From IMG/VR virus record IMGVR_UViG_3300031721_000685, positions 1-64,000 of that record: a DNA stretch of 64,000 bases. The stretch is one strand, 5' to 3'. The notes beneath the pieces are model-generated. The model saw only the letters and a list, made by a program, of their open reading frames with translations, made no database searches and was not told the DNA's origin. Of this stretch, positions 1 to 7,856 are shown in pieces. This stretch comes from a virus. Every line of letters begins with the position of its first letter. Position 1 is the stretch's first letter. The position numbers were made by a program, and so were the translations under genes.

Positions 1-4
1 AATT

Positions 5-421
5 TTACCTCTCTCTGCCAATACGATAAGCTTCGTTTTCAAGATTCCGCTGATGTTTCTCCTTGCGCTCTGCTACGCCACGCTGACAGGAAGCATATGC
101 TCCTGGATTGTCAGCGTAGCTTTCACAGGAAAAATCAGACGGAACTCGTTTTACCTGTTGGCGCTCCACATAGTGAGGCGGTCTAACGACTGGTGCTGCT
201 GGAGTCTCATTGTTCTTGTCCATATTCTCGCCCACTTTAGACCCCAGAACAGCGCCAAGAACAGCGCCGCCTACAGTGGCTAGCACTCGACCTGAGCCTT
301 TGCCGACAGTACTACCGAGGAGACCTCCAACAGCGCCACCAGCAATAGTACCGCCACCTTGATTTGTAACACAAGCAGACAATGCAAGTGCGAGAGTAAC
401 AGTGAATAGTATTTTACGCAT
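5..421 (-). CDS. Small glycine-zipper lipoprotein
   Basis: 138 residues from the ATG at 421. The N-terminus is basic, then hydrophobic, ending in the lipobox LSAC with Cys17, so this is a predicted lipoprotein. After a short spacer comes a Gly/Ala-rich stretch (about residues 22-65) with repeated GGxxG spacing, like the glycine-zipper 2TM domain of 17-kDa surface-antigen-type lipoproteins. The C-terminal half is charged, with two Cys. A longer frame starts upstream, but that part lies inside the preceding gene and lacks a signal peptide. The start overlaps the stop of the DUF932 gene by 8 bp, so the two are probably coupled. Likely an envelope protein made during infection; exact role unknown. 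Confidence 0.75.
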   Translation of the reverse strand: MRKILFTVTLALALSACVTNQGGGTIAGGAVGGLLGSTVGKGSGRVLATVGGAVLGAVLGSKVGENMDKNNETPAAPVVRPPHYVERQQVKRVPSDFSCESYADNPGAYASCQRGVAERKEKHQRNLENEAYRIGRER

Positions 422-1361
422 CGGCATATTCCAGTGCTTTCTGTAGGGAATCCATCTTCTTTTTCTGGTTCGCACCAAACCAAGCAGACTGCATCCGAGT
501 GTCATTTGAGCGACCAGCAACGTGGTCAGTGAAGTAGGTCACTGCATTGTAAGCAGTCCACCAGGAGCCTTCAGCATACTCAGCACCAGGCTGAGTTTCC
601 ATCAGGTCACGAACAGTCTCACCCGTGCGAGTAAGATCGCCCTTCGTACCAGTCTTAGTACCAAACAGTTCAGTGAGATACTCATCCAGAGAGGTAGTGG
701 TGTAGCGCTTTGAACCAAGATACTGAGCCATCTCACGATAGTCTTCCATCTTGCTGTGAGCGATACCGAGAGTGGATTTGACGTTCTCAGCATCAAACGC
801 TTTACGATGATTTAACTTAACAGCGTTTGCCGCATCTTTGCTGAGAGAATAAGTCAGCGTATTGTTGCACACCACACGAATAGGAGTGAATCGAATATCA
901 ATCGACTTACCATACTGATGAGGGTTAGAAAACAGCAGGAACGATTCAACCTTGTCTCCGTTGAAGAGTTCAAAGTCATCTTCAACCTTAGCAAGCGCCC
1001 ATACAATCTGACCGTCTTTGAGAGAACCAGCAGTGTGCATCTTCATGTCGCCCGCTTCGACGAACTCATTGAAAAACTCAAATGCTTCAGAATTCTGAAC
1101 CGGATTCCAATTAGCACCAACCTGTGTCATCACCTTACTGTCAATGTCACGTACAAGCGCTTTCTGGCCAGTTGGGATTTTCTCACCGTCGAACTCAACA
1201 AAAGATTCGAGTTCCTCAACACGCCAGTCTAGCCCTGCGAGCGTCATCATGTCCATAGCAGAAGTGTCTTCTGGTACTTCAACCCCCAGACCATGCCATG
1301 GCACTGCGCCTACATAGGCCATCTGTGCTTCACCGTTTACAATTTCAATTTCACCGCTCAT
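414..1361 (-). CDS. DUF932 phage/plasmid-type protein
   Basis: 315 residues. The opening (about residues 14-50, with VPWHGLG) and the body (SIDIRFTPIRVVCNNTL near residue 155) match the DUF932 / TIGR03299 family, common on phages and plasmids and of unknown biochemical role. Length is usual for the family. A GGAAG motif precedes the ATG, and a sigma70-type promoter lies about 35-60 bp upstream, so early expression is likely. The lipoprotein gene follows with an 8-bp overlap. Function is not established; association with DNA replication or repair genes in other phages is only suggestive. Confidence 0.85.
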   Translation of the reverse strand: MSGEIEIVNGEAQMAYVGAVPWHGLGVEVPEDTSAMDMMTLAGLDWRVEELESFVEFDGEKIPTGQKALVRDIDSKVMTQVGANWNPVQNSEAFEFFNEFVEAGDMKMHTAGSLKDGQIVWALAKVEDDFELFNGDKVESFLLFSNPHQYGKSIDIRFTPIRVVCNNTLTYSLSKDAANAVKLNHRKAFDAENVKSTLGIAHSKMEDYREMAQYLGSKRYTTTSLDEYLTELFGTKTGTKGDLTRTGETVRDLMETQPGAEYAEGSWWTAYNAVTYFTDHVAGRSNDTRMQSAWFGANQKKKMDSLQKALEYADA

Positions 1362-1395
1362 TTTTAGTCTTCCTTTTCAAGCATTCAATATATAT

Positions 1396-1424
1396 ATAAT
1401 AACAGTTTTGAAAACAAAAGTCAA
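1396..1424 (-). promoter_or_regulatory. Sigma70-type early promoter for DUF932 gene
   Basis: On the minus strand, TTGACT (1424-1419) is separated by 17 bp from TATTAT (1401-1396). The DUF932 ATG is 35 bp downstream. The -35 box and flanking AAGTGC...TTTTGTTTT are nearly identical to the promoter at 2020-2048, suggesting a duplicated promoter module. Confidence 0.7.
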
Positions 1425-1450
1425 GCACTTTCTCGACTTTTTTACAAAAT

Positions 1451-1987
1451 TTACACAGCAACAGCAAACATTTCTGCTCTGCTATCGTACAGGTCAAACA
1501 ACTCACTTGCCAATTCACGCTTTCCTGCTTTGGGAAAGTCGACCACCTTAGAGTAGGGAGACTTCTTAGCATACACTACAACGCCGGAAGTCTTTGCTAG
1601 TTTGTTCCAGACATACTGTCCGCCAGCAGATTGACTAGAGCCAGCCATGAGTGTGATATTCATCTTCCTCATGAGGAACTTGTAAATTTTAAGAGCAAGG
1701 TTTTTACCCTTGTATCGATTATCGACCTTCAACAGATCAACGTGCCAGCCACATCGCTCCTTTGTCAAGTCTATACTTGCAGCGATGCGATAGCGAGTTT
1801 CCATGTCGCCGTCGTAATTGCGAAATCGTCTAGTCGCATTGCGGTCATAAACCCACACTGTGTTATATGTAGACTCATCAGAGTCGAAGTATATATCGTA
1901 TCCGAAAGCACGGCCAACGAGTTCTACGTCGTCTAGATTACCGTATCCAAGCGAAACTCTTTTGCTCATTTGAACTCTTGCAACCAC
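1451..1987 (-). CDS. GNAT-fold acyltransferase-like protein
   Basis: 178 residues if the GTG at 1987 is used. That start has GGAGAG five bases upstream; an ATG at 1969 (MSKRV) is the alternative. The middle of the protein reads as a GNAT core: a beta strand then RYKGKNLALKIY, resembling the acyl-CoA pyrophosphate loop (R/Q-x-x-G-x-G/A), and later SSQSAGGQYVWNKLAK, typical of phage GNAT-like proteins. A substrate cannot be inferred. It sits alone between two sigma70-type promoters and its own promoter is at 2020-2048. I see no signal peptide, so it should act in the cytoplasm. Confidence 0.6.
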   Translation of the reverse strand: MVARVQMSKRVSLGYGNLDDVELVGRAFGYDIYFDSDESTYNTVWVYDRNATRRFRNYDGDMETRYRIAASIDLTKERCGWHVDLLKVDNRYKGKNLALKIYKFLMRKMNITLMAGSSQSAGGQYVWNKLAKTSGVVVYAKKSPYSKVVDFPKAGKRELASELFDLYDSRAEMFAVAV

Positions 1988-2019
1988 GTTAACTCTCCAT
2001 TTCTCGATTCGATATAGAT

Positions 2020-2048
2020 ATTATATCTGTTTTCAAAACAAAAGTCAA
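2020..2048 (-). promoter_or_regulatory. Sigma70-type early promoter
   Basis: Minus strand TTGACT (2048-2043), 17-bp spacer, TATAAT (2025-2020). It reads into the GNAT-like gene starting at 1987. The stretch 2049-2137 upstream is very A/T-rich with runs of T on the plus strand and holds no gene that I can see. Confidence 0.75.
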
Positions 2049-2137
2049 GCACTTTTTCACTTTTTTTTATAAAAAATTTGACAATTTAAAGTGTATTTTT
2101 TCACTTTTTTCATTTTTTTCATTTTTTACATGAAAAA

Positions 2138-2584
2138 TTAGTCAATATCGTCTGCACCGCCCTTTAGAATATTCAAAAACTGAGTGTAGTAGCTCATAGG
2201 GTCAGACTCAAATTCTGCCATTGGGATAATGTTTTCAAGATTATTGTGCAATGGGTGATCGTTACCCTGCATTCTCATAATGAGCGCTTTGGTGCACTCT
2301 AGCATCAAAGCAGCATCATATCCCAGTTTTTCAGTTTTTTCGATGTTGAATCCCATATCTCGTAGTGAGCCTAGCGTTTGAACGAGGACTTCAGTTGCAA
2401 TGTCAATTGCAACTTCTACCTGCTCCTCTTGAATTCGTTCGTGTAACTCTGTTCTATTTTGAGGAGGTTCGAACTCTGTGTTTCGCCTGGGAAAGAGAAT
2501 CACATTCGAGGAAAGCATTTCCTTATCCAGTTTAAATTCTACTTCGTCAACTTCTAGGTCATCTGGTGTAAAAGTGATATCCAT
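2138..2584 (-). CDS. Conserved-type phage protein of unknown function
   Basis: 148 residues, acidic at both ends, with a helical middle (about residues 45-115). I do not recognise a domain. The start is well supported by AGGAG upstream. It lies 9 bp downstream of the 260-residue unknown gene and probably shares its transcript. Codons for residues about 36-47 contain a 33-bp sequence repeated exactly, in a different reading frame, inside the upstream gene (see the repeats at 2445 and 3232). Confidence 0.6.
   Translation of the reverse strand: MDITFTPDDLEVDEVEFKLDKEMLSSNVILFPRRNTEFEPPQNRTELHERIQEEQVEVAIDIATEVLVQTLGSLRDMGFNIEKTEKLGYDAALMLECTKALIMRMQGNDHPLHNNLENIIPMAEFESDPMSYYTQFLNILKGGADDID
2445..2477. 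repeat. 33-bp exact direct repeat, copy 1
   Basis: Identical over 33 bp to 3232-3264, 787 bp away. Here, on the minus strand, it encodes EFEPPQNRTE in the 148-residue protein. It contains the palindrome GTTCGAAC. Confidence 0.95.
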
Positions 2585-2593
2585 TTTTATCTC

Positions 2594-3376
2594 CTATATT
2601 GCTCGTAATAGAATGCATTCGCCGTTGATGCGGCCCGTAGCAATACCAGGCTTGGTTTTAATTTCACCAAACGCCCTGATAGCACGAAGTTTAGTAGTCT
2701 TTAACACGCTGTTAAGCACGTCTTCTGGTTTGCGAATTTTCTTCTTGAAGGATTTATCTTCGTCGAAATTCTGAAGAGTCGTGCCCTTCACAGAAAATTT
2801 CTCGCCATCCTTCGCTTGATAGATAAACAAATCACGATACTTCGTATTGAAAACGAACAGTATTTCGCTCTGTGGAATTACAATGGGGTCGATGCTGCTA
2901 ATCTTAAAATCACCATCAAACTCCTTGTATTTTAACTTTGAGACGATTTTTTCGAAAGATACCTTGCGCTTCACACGAACCTTCTTCTGACCCGTCGCAT
3001 AAGAATTGGCGTCATCGATGAGAGAATTCACAAAGTCAAGATACTTCTTATGCTGTGGGATTTTGAGAAATTGATAAGACTCGACGAGTTCTGGAGTTTT
3101 ATCCTCAACCAACTCTCGTAGCTCTTTCTGTAAGCGAGAATAATATTCAGCAATATTAGCTGCATATTTCTTAGCAGGCTTCAGAACAATCAGTCTACGA
3201 TACAGACTGAACTTGGGCTTCAAATTCTTGCAACTCTGTTCTATTTTGAGGAGGTTCGAACTCTTTGTCTCTAGAGAATGCATTTTGTTGATATCGACCA
3301 ATTGATCGACTAGATAGTCAATGGCGCTCTCACATTCACACATAATCTGATCGTAGGTTATCTGAGATTTGTTCAT
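2594..3376 (-). CDS. Unknown basic phage protein
   Basis: 260 residues from the ATG at 3376, chosen because AAAAGGA lies six bases upstream; an ATG two codons earlier has no room for a ribosome site. The N-terminal 110 residues look helical or coiled-coil. The middle is Lys/Arg-rich (KKVRVKRKVSFEKI near 135), followed by a beta-rich half. No recognisable catalytic motif. It heads a short early operon with the 148-residue gene. Its residues about 38-48 include the second copy of the 33-bp repeat, read in another frame. Confidence 0.55.
   Translation of the reverse strand: MNKSQITYDQIMCECESAIDYLVDQLVDINKMHSLETKSSNLLKIEQSCKNLKPKFSLYRRLIVLKPAKKYAANIAEYYSRLQKELRELVEDKTPELVESYQFLKIPQHKKYLDFVNSLIDDANSYATGQKKVRVKRKVSFEKIVSKLKYKEFDGDFKISSIDPIVIPQSEILFVFNTKYRDLFIYQAKDGEKFSVKGTTLQNFDEDKSFKKKIRKPEDVLNSVLKTTKLRAIRAFGEIKTKPGIATGRINGECILLRAI
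3232..3264. repeat. 33-bp exact direct repeat, copy 2
   Basis: Exact copy of 2445-2477. On the minus strand it encodes SSNLLKIEQS, one frame off from copy 1. Identical DNA in different frames cannot result from selection on protein sequence. Confidence 0.95.
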
Positions 3377-3407
3377 TGTCATTCCTTTTCGTTTCTGATA
3401 TATCTAT

Positions 3408-3435
3408 ATTACATCATTTTAGAAACGAATGTCAA
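3408..3435 (-). promoter_or_regulatory. Sigma70-type early promoter
   Basis: Minus strand TTGACA (3435-3430), 16 bp, then TGTAAT (3413-3408); TAATAT two bases further is an alternative -10. It reads into the gene starting at 3376 and overlaps the stop codon of the GIY-YIG-like ORF. Confidence 0.6.
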
Positions 3436-3848
3436 CCTCTTTTTAAAGATTTTACATGATTGCGGTGAATTTTGCAGTTGATGATACCATTGAGATACGA
3501 ATCATCTAGCAGAACGTTTCTATCAAATTGCTCCTGGGCTTCTAGATACCCCATCTCTCCTTTAGATTTACAAAGATGTAGAATATTACGGCGAAAAGCG
3601 CCTCTACCATTCTCTAGTAGAAGACGCTTCACCAACTCAGAACTACCAAAATAGTCTTTCCAATCCGATTCAACTATCTTACGTCTCTTGCGAATCTTAC
3701 CTTTGAGTGGAGGTAAGGTCTTTTTAGACCAAAATAGCTTTTTACCAACATACTTTTTATCAGTATCTAATTGTGTGATAATATAAACGAATCCGACATA
3801 ATCTTCAGGTACATCTAAGAATTCTTCATTATTGTAAAACCATGTTAT
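3432..3848 (-). CDS. GIY-YIG-type protein, apparent ATA start
   Basis: An open frame of 138 codons. Residues 20-22 (FVY) and 33-35 (YVG), followed by KK, match the GIY and YIG strands of GIY-YIG nucleases. The body (SDWKDYFGSS, LCKSKGEMGYLEAQEQF) resembles a protein family common in marine T4-like phages. No ATG, GTG or TTG lies between the upstream in-frame stop and the conserved TWFYNN start of the domain. The codon where homologues, as I recall them, begin is ATA at 3848, overlapping the TAA stop of the zinc-ribbon gene, with GAGGAG 9 bp upstream. Translation by re-initiation at ATA, a start-codon lesion, or use of an internal TTG/GTG giving only the last 67-68 residues are all possible. 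Confidence 0.6.
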   Translation of the reverse strand: MTWFYNNEEFLDVPEDYVGFVYIITQLDTDKKYVGKKLFWSKKTLPPLKGKIRKRRKIVESDWKDYFGSSELVKRLLLENGRGAFRRNILHLCKSKGEMGYLEAQEQFDRNVLLDDSYLNGIINCKIHRNHVKSLKRG

Positions 3849-3991
3849 GGCAGCATCTCCTCTTCGTCTCTCATCAACTCTTCATCTCCACAGAAAGGAC
3901 AATAGAGTACATCATCATATAACTCATGCTTTATAGTGAAAATTGCTCCGCAGTTATCACAGATGCGTTCTTTATCATATGCTTCATCCAT
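3845..3991 (-). CDS. Small zinc-ribbon protein
   Basis: 48 residues from the ATG at 3991, which overlaps the nrdB stop by 8 bp and has GGGAGCA upstream. Cys11-x2-Cys14 and Cys31-x2-Cys34 form a rubredoxin-like zinc knuckle pair. The tail is strongly acidic. A longer frame reaching back to 4042 lies inside nrdB and lacks a ribosome site. Role unknown; probably a small regulator or adaptor expressed with the reductase. Confidence 0.7.
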   Translation of the reverse strand: MDEAYDKERICDNCGAIFTIKHELYDDVLYCPFCGDEELMRDEEEMLP

Positions 3992-4949
3992 TGTTTGCTC
4001 CCCAAACGTCTTCCCAAGAACCACTGAGTGCTGCTGTAGCATAGTCTGTGGAACGATTCTCGAAAAAGTTAGTGTGTGTTGGTGCGTTAATCATTTCTTC
4101 TACCCAAGGCAGAGGATTCTTCTTAACTTTAAAGATGCCCCTCATACCCATAGAAATCAAGCGACGGTCAGCAATGTAACGAATATACTGCTTTACATCC
4201 ACTGCTGTGAGATTTTCCATCTCGCCCATCTGAAACGCTAAGTCAACGAAATCATCTTCAAGTTCTACCATTTTCTCAGCGATAGAGTAGATTTGGCCCT
4301 TTGTATCGTCATTCCAGATTTCAGGGTTCTCTTCAAGATATGCACGAAACAGTGCAATGATGCCTTCGGCGTGCATCGTTTCATCAACGATAGACCAAGT
4401 AACAATCTGACCCATACCCTTCATCTTACCATGACGAGGAAAGTTCAGTAGCATAATAAACGAACTGAATAGTGCTAGACCTTCAGTGAATGCAGAGATT
4501 GCTGCCATCTTAACAGGTAGAACTGCATCATTGTCTACCTTCGCCATGAAGTACTCGTGCTTCTCACGCATTGCATCGTATTCTAGAAACTCGTTATATG
4601 TGCTTTCTGGCATACCAAGAGTTTCAATCAAATGTGAATACGCAGCGATATGGATCGCTTCACGAGCAGCAAACCCCATAAGCATCATACGGACTTCTGG
4701 TTGAGGGAAATGTGGCAGGTAGTTTTTAACGTAACCACCCGCCACATCGATATCAGACTGTGTGAAGAATCGAAAGATTTGTACTAGAAAATATTTTTCA
4801 GCGCTTGATAAACGATTACGCCAATCTTTAATATCTTCCATCATCGGAACTTCACCATGCAACCAATGAGACTGCTCGTGCTTTAACCAAAGTGTGTACA
4901 TATTAGGATAGTTAAATGGCTTAAAATAAAGCCTCTCATCAGTTAGCAT
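3984..4949 (-). CDS. nrdB: Ribonucleotide reductase class I, beta subunit
   Basis: 321 residues. The radical-generating subunit that lets NrdA reduce ribonucleoside diphosphates to deoxynucleotides for phage DNA synthesis. The diiron ligand set is complete: Asp66, Glu97 and His100 (REAIH), Glu156, Glu190 and His193 (DETMH). The radical tyrosine is Tyr104, seven residues after Glu97 as in E. coli R2. The gene lies in an operon with nrdA and a glutaredoxin, separated by small genes, so the reductase and a possible reductant are co-expressed. Confidence 0.95.
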   Translation of the reverse strand: MLTDERLYFKPFNYPNMYTLWLKHEQSHWLHGEVPMMEDIKDWRNRLSSAEKYFLVQIFRFFTQSDIDVAGGYVKNYLPHFPQPEVRMMLMGFAAREAIHIAAYSHLIETLGMPESTYNEFLEYDAMREKHEYFMAKVDNDAVLPVKMAAISAFTEGLALFSSFIMLLNFPRHGKMKGMGQIVTWSIVDETMHAEGIIALFRAYLEENPEIWNDDTKGQIYSIAEKMVELEDDFVDLAFQMGEMENLTAVDVKQYIRYIADRRLISMGMRGIFKVKKNPLPWVEEMINAPTHTNFFENRSTDYATAALSGSWEDVWGANNG

Positions 4950-4956
4950 ATGTTTG

Positions 4957-5118
4957 TTAGCCCTTCATGAATAATGTATATGCGCCATAAGCAAGGGCGC
5001 AAACTGCAACAATCTTAACAACCGTTACTGGCAATAGAAGTAATACAGCACCGCCGGCAACCATTACAGTGCCGTCTAGTGTCGTGCGTTCTGATAATCT
5101 ATCTTTAACCCATTGCAT
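4957..5118 (-). CDS. Small membrane protein
   Basis: 53 residues. The N-terminus (MQWVKDRLSERTTLDG) is amphipathic; then two adjacent hydrophobic stretches (about 18-31 and 33-50) end in FMKG. GGAG lies upstream of the ATG. It sits between the reductase subunits in the same operon. Similar short 'xWxKDRLSERTxxDG' membrane proteins are familiar in marine T4-like phages, but I know of no assigned function. Confidence 0.7.
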   Translation of the reverse strand: MQWVKDRLSERTTLDGTVMVAGGAVLLLLPVTVVKIVAVCALAYGAYTLFMKG

Positions 5119-5129
5119 TGTAGTTCTCC

Positions 5130-5288
5130 TTATTTTTTCTGTGTTGGGACAGGTGCCTCAACAACAACTGGTGCTACTGGTTCTTCTGCGAACATATGCG
5201 TAGAAGATGTAATATCTGCTTCCATAAAATATGCTACAACAACAATAACAGCAACGAAACCAAGTACACTAATAACAACTTTAATCAT
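5130..5288 (-). CDS. Small single-pass membrane protein
   Basis: 52 residues. One N-terminal transmembrane segment (about residues 2-21) is followed by an acidic, Pro/Val-rich tail. The start overlaps the glutaredoxin stop by 8 bp, which supports translational coupling. Function unknown. Confidence 0.6.
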   Translation of the reverse strand: MIKVVISVLGFVAVIVVVAYFMEADITSSTHMFAEEPVAPVVVEAPVPTQKK

Positions 5289-5538
5289 CGGTATTTCCTT
5301 TCTTTAGAGTATCTATATTTTCTCTAAGTGCAGTATAACCTCCTTCTAATAGTTTACCATTAACAAAAATCTGTGGTACACCTGTAAGCTCCCAAAATTC
5401 CAATATGCTATGGCTATCGTCTAAGTCAAGCTCAGTATAGTTGATTCCACTATCACTCAGAAGTTTTTTTGCAGACTCGCAATACCAGTGCTCGGGTGCT
5501 GTGCACCAATCTGCCGTGATTATTTTGACGTGGATCAA
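5281..5538 (-). CDS. Glutaredoxin-like protein, atypical active site
   Basis: 85 residues with a thioredoxin fold: beta-alpha start, the cis-Pro strand GVPQIFVNG (Pro55) and the glutathione-site tail GGYTAL. The usual CPYC is absent. Cys20 aligns with the second Cys (HWYC-ESAKKLL), the nucleophile position is His17, and another Cys lies at 12. It sits between nrdA and nrdB, where T4-like phages often keep a reductant for the reductase (NrdC or glutaredoxin). Either Cys12/Cys20 act as an extended pair or the protein works differently. Its ATG overlaps the preceding stop by 4 bp. Confidence 0.75.
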   Translation of the reverse strand: MIHVKIITADWCTAPEHWYCESAKKLLSDSGINYTELDLDDSHSILEFWELTGVPQIFVNGKLLEGGYTALRENIDTLKKGNTDD

Positions 5539-6029
5539 TCAGCCATCCTTGTGTCACCAGGGCGAAAATTTAAAGCACTACCATTTAAATGCATAATCAT
5601 AAATCCAATAACACACCTTTTCGATTTTGAAATAGGATTATTTGCTGTTTCGGAATCAAGCATCATCAAGAATAGTTCATTGATAATAATCTCTGCTTCA
5701 TTTACTGTTACATCATTCTTAGAATTTGGCAGTCTGTTTTTATAGCAACGTAGTTTCCACGCTAGATAATCATATGTAGTGTAAGACTTTCTAGCAAATT
5801 CAAAATCAAGTAGTAGCTTTAGACCAGGGGCAGTTTGCACAGTATGTGACTTATAAACAAATCCTTGTGGAACAGTGAGCCGAACCCATCGATAAGGATG
5901 AACACCAATTTCTTTCAATACGGGCACAAACTGCTTGATGGCAATATCTTCAAACGATAGCTTCTCAATTAGTTCGTAACCACTCTTTTTCATATTCCAC
6001 ACAGTCTTTGTGTCTGCACTCATAAACAT
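5535..6029 (-). CDS. Unknown protein in reductase operon
   Basis: 164 residues, no recognised domain. Moderately basic with a Tyr/Lys-rich middle; the end (FRPGDTRMAD) overlaps the glutaredoxin start by 4 bp. AAAGGAG lies upstream of the ATG. I see no signal peptide or membrane segment. Context suggests co-expression with nucleotide metabolism. Confidence 0.6.
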   Translation of the reverse strand: MFMSADTKTVWNMKKSGYELIEKLSFEDIAIKQFVPVLKEIGVHPYRWVRLTVPQGFVYKSHTVQTAPGLKLLLDFEFARKSYTTYDYLAWKLRCYKNRLPNSKNDVTVNEAEIIINELFLMMLDSETANNPISKSKRCVIGFMIMHLNGSALNFRPGDTRMAD

Positions 6030-6048
6030 TATAACTCTCCTTTAATCA

Positions 6049-7842
6049 TTAACCCTCACAGGCCATACAATCTTCGCCCATAGCGATAGCGGACATATCC
6101 AGTTCTTGAATAACTTGCCTTTCAATACGACGAGATACCTTGTCTGCTTTACCAATCTTCTCAGACCGACAGTAGTACATCGTTTTCAGACCTTTTTTCC
6201 ATGCCAAGAAATGAACCGCATGTAGATATTTCACATTTACATCTGGACGAAAAAACACATTTAAAGACTGTGCTTGGTCAATAAACATTTGTCTATCCGC
6301 AGCATGTTCAATAACCCATCGTTGGTCAATTTCCATTGCTGTCTTATATATATCTTTTTCATAATCAGAAAGAAATCTCACATGCTGTACAGAACCTTCG
6401 TGTGCAATTATCGATGACCAAACTCTATCATAGTTGATTGAAGAGTCTTCGTCAATCTTTTTCTTAATTAAAGCATCAAGAAATTTGTTCTTATTTAGAA
6501 ATGCGCCACTTAATGTGTCTTGCCTGTATGCATTAGCTCTCCAAGGCTCGACAGAAGGAGACGTATTGCCCATAATAATGGAAGAAGATGCGTTAGGAGC
6601 AACAGCCATAACATGACTGCAACGACGACCAGTGTCCTTAGCGTCAGGTGCTTCTCCTCTAATACTACCCAGCTTCAAATTTGCTGCATCTAGACCTTCT
6701 CTAATGTGCTTGAAGACACGCATGTTGAGAGACTTCGCAACAGCAGATTCAAACGGAACATTTTTCTTCTGAAGATAAGCATGAAATCCAAGAGCGCCAA
6801 CACCAACAGAACGCTCACGCATAGCAGAGTATTTAGCTCGTGAAACAAAATCAGGAGCATTGGTAATAAAATGCTGTAACACGTTATCCAGCATTTCTAG
6901 AACATCTTCGAGAAACTGTTCATTCTGAGACCATTCGTCAAAGTATTCTAGGTTCAAAGATGATAAGCAACAAACAGCAGTGCGGTCAATGTCTGTTGGC
7001 AATGTGATTTCAGAGCATAGGTTTGATTGACGAACTTTTAGACCTTTGTCTTTGAGCCAATATGGAAGCGCTCGATTTGATGTATCGATATAATGAAGGT
7101 ATGGCTCACCAGTCTGCATACGCATTTCAAGAATACGTTGCCACAACTCACGAGCAGGTATGATCTCTCTAACTTCATTAGTCTCTGGTTCTTTGAGTTC
7201 CCAGCTATCATCTGCATTTGGATCAAGCATAGACTTTTCTACAAGGCTCATAAACTTATCAGAGATATTGATACCATGATGAAGATTGAGACAACGGAAG
7301 TTTTGGTCACCAGTAGGCTTTCTCATCTCAAGAAACAACAGAATATCTGGATGGTCAATATCTAGATACGCAGCATAAGAGCCACGGCGAGTTTTGCCTT
7401 GACGATACGCAAGAGAAGAAGCATCATACATCTTTAGATGTGGGAGAACACCTGTAGACTTATCACCAGCAGAACGAATGCCGAAGCCGACACCAACGCC
7501 ACCACCAAGCATACTAAGCCAGTTCGTTTCAGAGAGTGTGTCAACTAAACCCTCCGCTGTATCTGGAATCCAATTCAAATAGCATGAAATAGGCAATCCT
7601 TTCGACGATTTACCACCATAAGATAAAATAGGTGTAGAGTAGCTTAACCAATGATTCGATGAATATTCATATAGCCGTTGAGCGTGTTGAATGTTAGAAC
7701 TAAACGTTTTAGAAACAAAAGCAAATCGTTCTTGTGGGCTTAGCTCATCATCGTTCATATACGATTCTTTTAGACGACGAATGCCTAAATCGTCAAATAA
7801 CTGATCTTTATTCGGACTAATTGTAATACCCATATGTTCCAT
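6049..7842 (-). CDS. nrdA: Ribonucleotide reductase class I, alpha subunit
   Basis: 597 residues, the catalytic subunit. Key residues are visible: Cys87 (GLPISCYLN), the Asn274-x-Cys276-x-Glu278 triad (NLCSE), the partner Cys at 291/292, the radical-path Tyr556-Tyr557 (YYCRSE) and the C-terminal Cys592/Cys595 swinging arm (CMACEG). It is about 150 residues shorter than E. coli NrdA because the N-terminal ATP-cone is missing, so overall activity control by dATP is probably lost. The ATG three codons downstream (MGITI) is an alternative start. First large gene of the reductase operon. Confidence 0.95.
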   Translation of the reverse strand: MEHMGITISPNKDQLFDDLGIRRLKESYMNDDELSPQERFAFVSKTFSSNIQHAQRLYEYSSNHWLSYSTPILSYGGKSSKGLPISCYLNWIPDTAEGLVDTLSETNWLSMLGGGVGVGFGIRSAGDKSTGVLPHLKMYDASSLAYRQGKTRRGSYAAYLDIDHPDILLFLEMRKPTGDQNFRCLNLHHGINISDKFMSLVEKSMLDPNADDSWELKEPETNEVREIIPARELWQRILEMRMQTGEPYLHYIDTSNRALPYWLKDKGLKVRQSNLCSEITLPTDIDRTAVCCLSSLNLEYFDEWSQNEQFLEDVLEMLDNVLQHFITNAPDFVSRAKYSAMRERSVGVGALGFHAYLQKKNVPFESAVAKSLNMRVFKHIREGLDAANLKLGSIRGEAPDAKDTGRRCSHVMAVAPNASSSIIMGNTSPSVEPWRANAYRQDTLSGAFLNKNKFLDALIKKKIDEDSSINYDRVWSSIIAHEGSVQHVRFLSDYEKDIYKTAMEIDQRWVIEHAADRQMFIDQAQSLNVFFRPDVNVKYLHAVHFLAWKKGLKTMYYCRSEKIGKADKVSRRIERQVIQELDMSAIAMGEDCMACEG

Positions 7843-7856
7843 TTTTCATTCGTTCC

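Noticed and set aside
2445-2477. tRNA T-arm or attachment site in the 33-bp repeat (contains GGTTCGAAC)
   Set aside because: No acceptor stem, anticodon arm or D-arm can be drawn around it, and the region is open in protein frames.
3800-3900. Programmed -1 frameshift joining the zinc-ribbon gene to the GIY-YIG frame
   Set aside because: No slippery heptamer is present; the ATAA overlap and ribosome site make separate initiation simpler.
5535-6029. Additional reductase subunit
   Set aside because: No reductase motif, metal site or ATP-cone could be found in this unknown protein.
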